Program-made: the position numbers and the translations under genes | Assembly (NCBI GenBank): GCA_019113915.1 | Contig: DXGM01000003.1 | Span: 1-64,000, forward strand | Reading direction: 5' to 3' | DNA: 64,000 bases | Source of the DNA: Candidatus Gordonibacter avicola | Lineage (GTDB): Bacteria > Actinomycetota > Coriobacteriia > Coriobacteriales > Eggerthellaceae | Shown here: positions 63,236-64,000 of the stretch, one piece after another | How the letters are laid out: every line of letters starts with the position of its first letter | Numbering within the stretch: position 1 is the stretch's first letter | Notes under the pieces: model-generated | What the model saw: only the letters and a program-made list of their open reading frames with translations | What the model was told of the DNA's origin: nothing | Database searches by the model: none

Positions 63236-64000
63236 ATGGCGGGCATCAACGAAGACGACATACAGAAGGTGCGCGAGGCAAGCGATCTCGTGGCTGTCGT
63301 CGGCGAGCGCACGCCCGTGAAGCAGCGTGGGCGTGATTTTTGGTGCTGCTGCCCCCTGCACAACGAAAAAACGCCGTCGTTCAAGATCGACCCGGTGCTG
63401 CAGCTGTGGCACTGCTTCGGCTGCGGCGAGGGCGGCGATGTGTTCGGCTTCCTCATGAAGACCGAGGACCTCACGTTTCCCGAGGCTGTGCGCAAGTTGG
63501 CCGCTCGCGCCCACATTGAGTTGGCCGACGACGGGCGCACGCGCGTGGCGAACAGCAAGAAGGCGCGCCTGAAAGCCGTGTGCGAGGAATCGGCCCTGTT
63601 CTTTCATCAACAACTCATGCGCAACCCCGAACCCGATGCGTCTAACGCGCGCAGCTATTTGGCGAAGCGCGGGCTCGGCGGCGAGGTGCCGAAGCGCTGG
63701 CGGCTGGGTTTTGCGCCCGGACACGGCGCGCTGGTGCGCCATTTGGCAGCGCTTGGCTTCAAACCGAACGAAATGATTGAGGCGAATGTGGCCTTGAAAG
63801 GTCGCGATGGTCGCTTGCGTGACCGCTTCTACAACCGCATTATCTTTCCCATCAACGACGCGCAGGGCGAATGCATCGCGTTTGGCGGACGTGTGGTGGG
63901 CGTGGGCGAGCCGAAGTACCTGAACTCGCAGGAGACGCCGCTCTTCCATAAATCGCAGGTGCTCTACGGGCTTGACAAGGCGAAATCGGCGATGGCTTCC
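63236..64000 (+). CDS. dnaG: DNA primase, 3' end outside window
   Basis: The first 255 residues of DnaG are present. The CHC2 zinc-binding domain (FWCCCPLHNEKTPSFKI, then LWHCFGCGEGGDVFGFLM) is followed by the start of the catalytic TOPRIM-containing core (FYNRIIFPINDAQGECIAFGGRVVG). A GCTATACTAT box at about 63201-63210 and GGAAGGG before the ATG mark the 5' end. It primes lagging-strand synthesis. Confidence 0.95.
   Translation, partial: MAGINEDDIQKVREASDLVAVVGERTPVKQRGRDFWCCCPLHNEKTPSFKIDPVLQLWHCFGCGEGGDVFGFLMKTEDLTFPEAVRKLAARAHIELADDGRTRVANSKKARLKAVCEESALFFHQQLMRNPEPDASNARSYLAKRGLGGEVPKRWRLGFAPGHGALVRHLAALGFKPNEMIEANVALKGRDGRLRDRFYNRIIFPINDAQGECIAFGGRVVGVGEPKYLNSQETPLFHKSQVLYGLDKAKSAMAS

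Overview
This is a 64 kb chromosomal stretch of a high-GC, anaerobic, respiratory Actinobacterium. It is most likely a member of the Eggerthellaceae (Eggerthella / Gordonibacter / Adlercreutzia / Slackia type). That placement is an inference from three things: LuxR regulators fused to a 12-helix MFS-like membrane domain sitting beside catabolic genes, a Tat-exported molybdopterin reductase with FeS and NrfD-type partners, and a complete selenocysteine locus next to fdhD. There is no rRNA and no CRISPR array, and the only RNA gene I can support is tRNA-Sec.

Layout. 1-4.4 kb: the 3' part of leuA, an aldehyde dehydrogenase, and a small membrane protein, separated by terminators and two palindromic repeats. 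4.4-20 kb: a cai-fix locus. It has a membrane LuxR regulator, MFS permease, caiA, caiB, caiC, a hotdog-fold hydratase, a second MFS permease, an embedded higBA toxin-antitoxin pair, divergent caiD, and fixABCX. It looks like carnitine or betaine-type CoA-ester reduction fed by the electron-bifurcating FixAB-CX complex, but it lacks the usual BCCT transporter CaiT. 20-28 kb: a Bcr-type efflux pump, an XRE-cupin regulator with an acyl-CoA synthetase, a ferredoxin/flavodoxin and ferredoxin-nitroreductase pair with a divergent TetR, a PNPOx-like protein, and OsmC with a divergent HxlR. 28-34.4 kb: a PucR-type regulator divergent from a DmsABC-like molybdoenzyme operon. 34.5-38.7 kb: a visibly AT-richer island with a BspA-like leucine-rich-repeat surface protein whose signal-peptide exon is joined to the body through a 12-G tract (phase variable, out of frame here), followed by a second secreted protein with an InlB-type repeat. 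38.8-47.5 kb: the core translation cluster rimP-nusA-rnpM-infB-rbfA-nrnA-truB-ribF, then membrane pyrophosphatase hppA. 50-58.2 kb: selA-selB-selC(tRNA-Sec) on the minus strand, a cysteine-desulfurase-like gene with yedF and a DUF3343 gene on the plus strand, selD (itself a selenoprotein with an in-frame UGA), and fdhD. 58.4-64 kb: tatA, a second membrane LuxR regulator, a dGTPase-like HD protein, a baeRF-type protein, and the start of dnaG.

The least ordinary signal is between the genes. Two families of structured intergenic repeats recur. Family A is at 11705-11857, 22031-22186 and 32966-33118, with a half copy at 12766-12802. Family B is at 18014-18124 and 43896-44009. Both have long inverted arms that change sequence from copy to copy while keeping complementarity. 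Most of the imperfect pairs become G-U wobbles, and one internal loop becomes a tandem G.A motif, only when read from the minus strand. Family A fills the whole gap between one gene's stop codon and the next gene's ribosome-binding region. In two copies its first hairpin uses the upstream gene's own last codons as one arm. These elements are the best candidate for something undescribed in this window.
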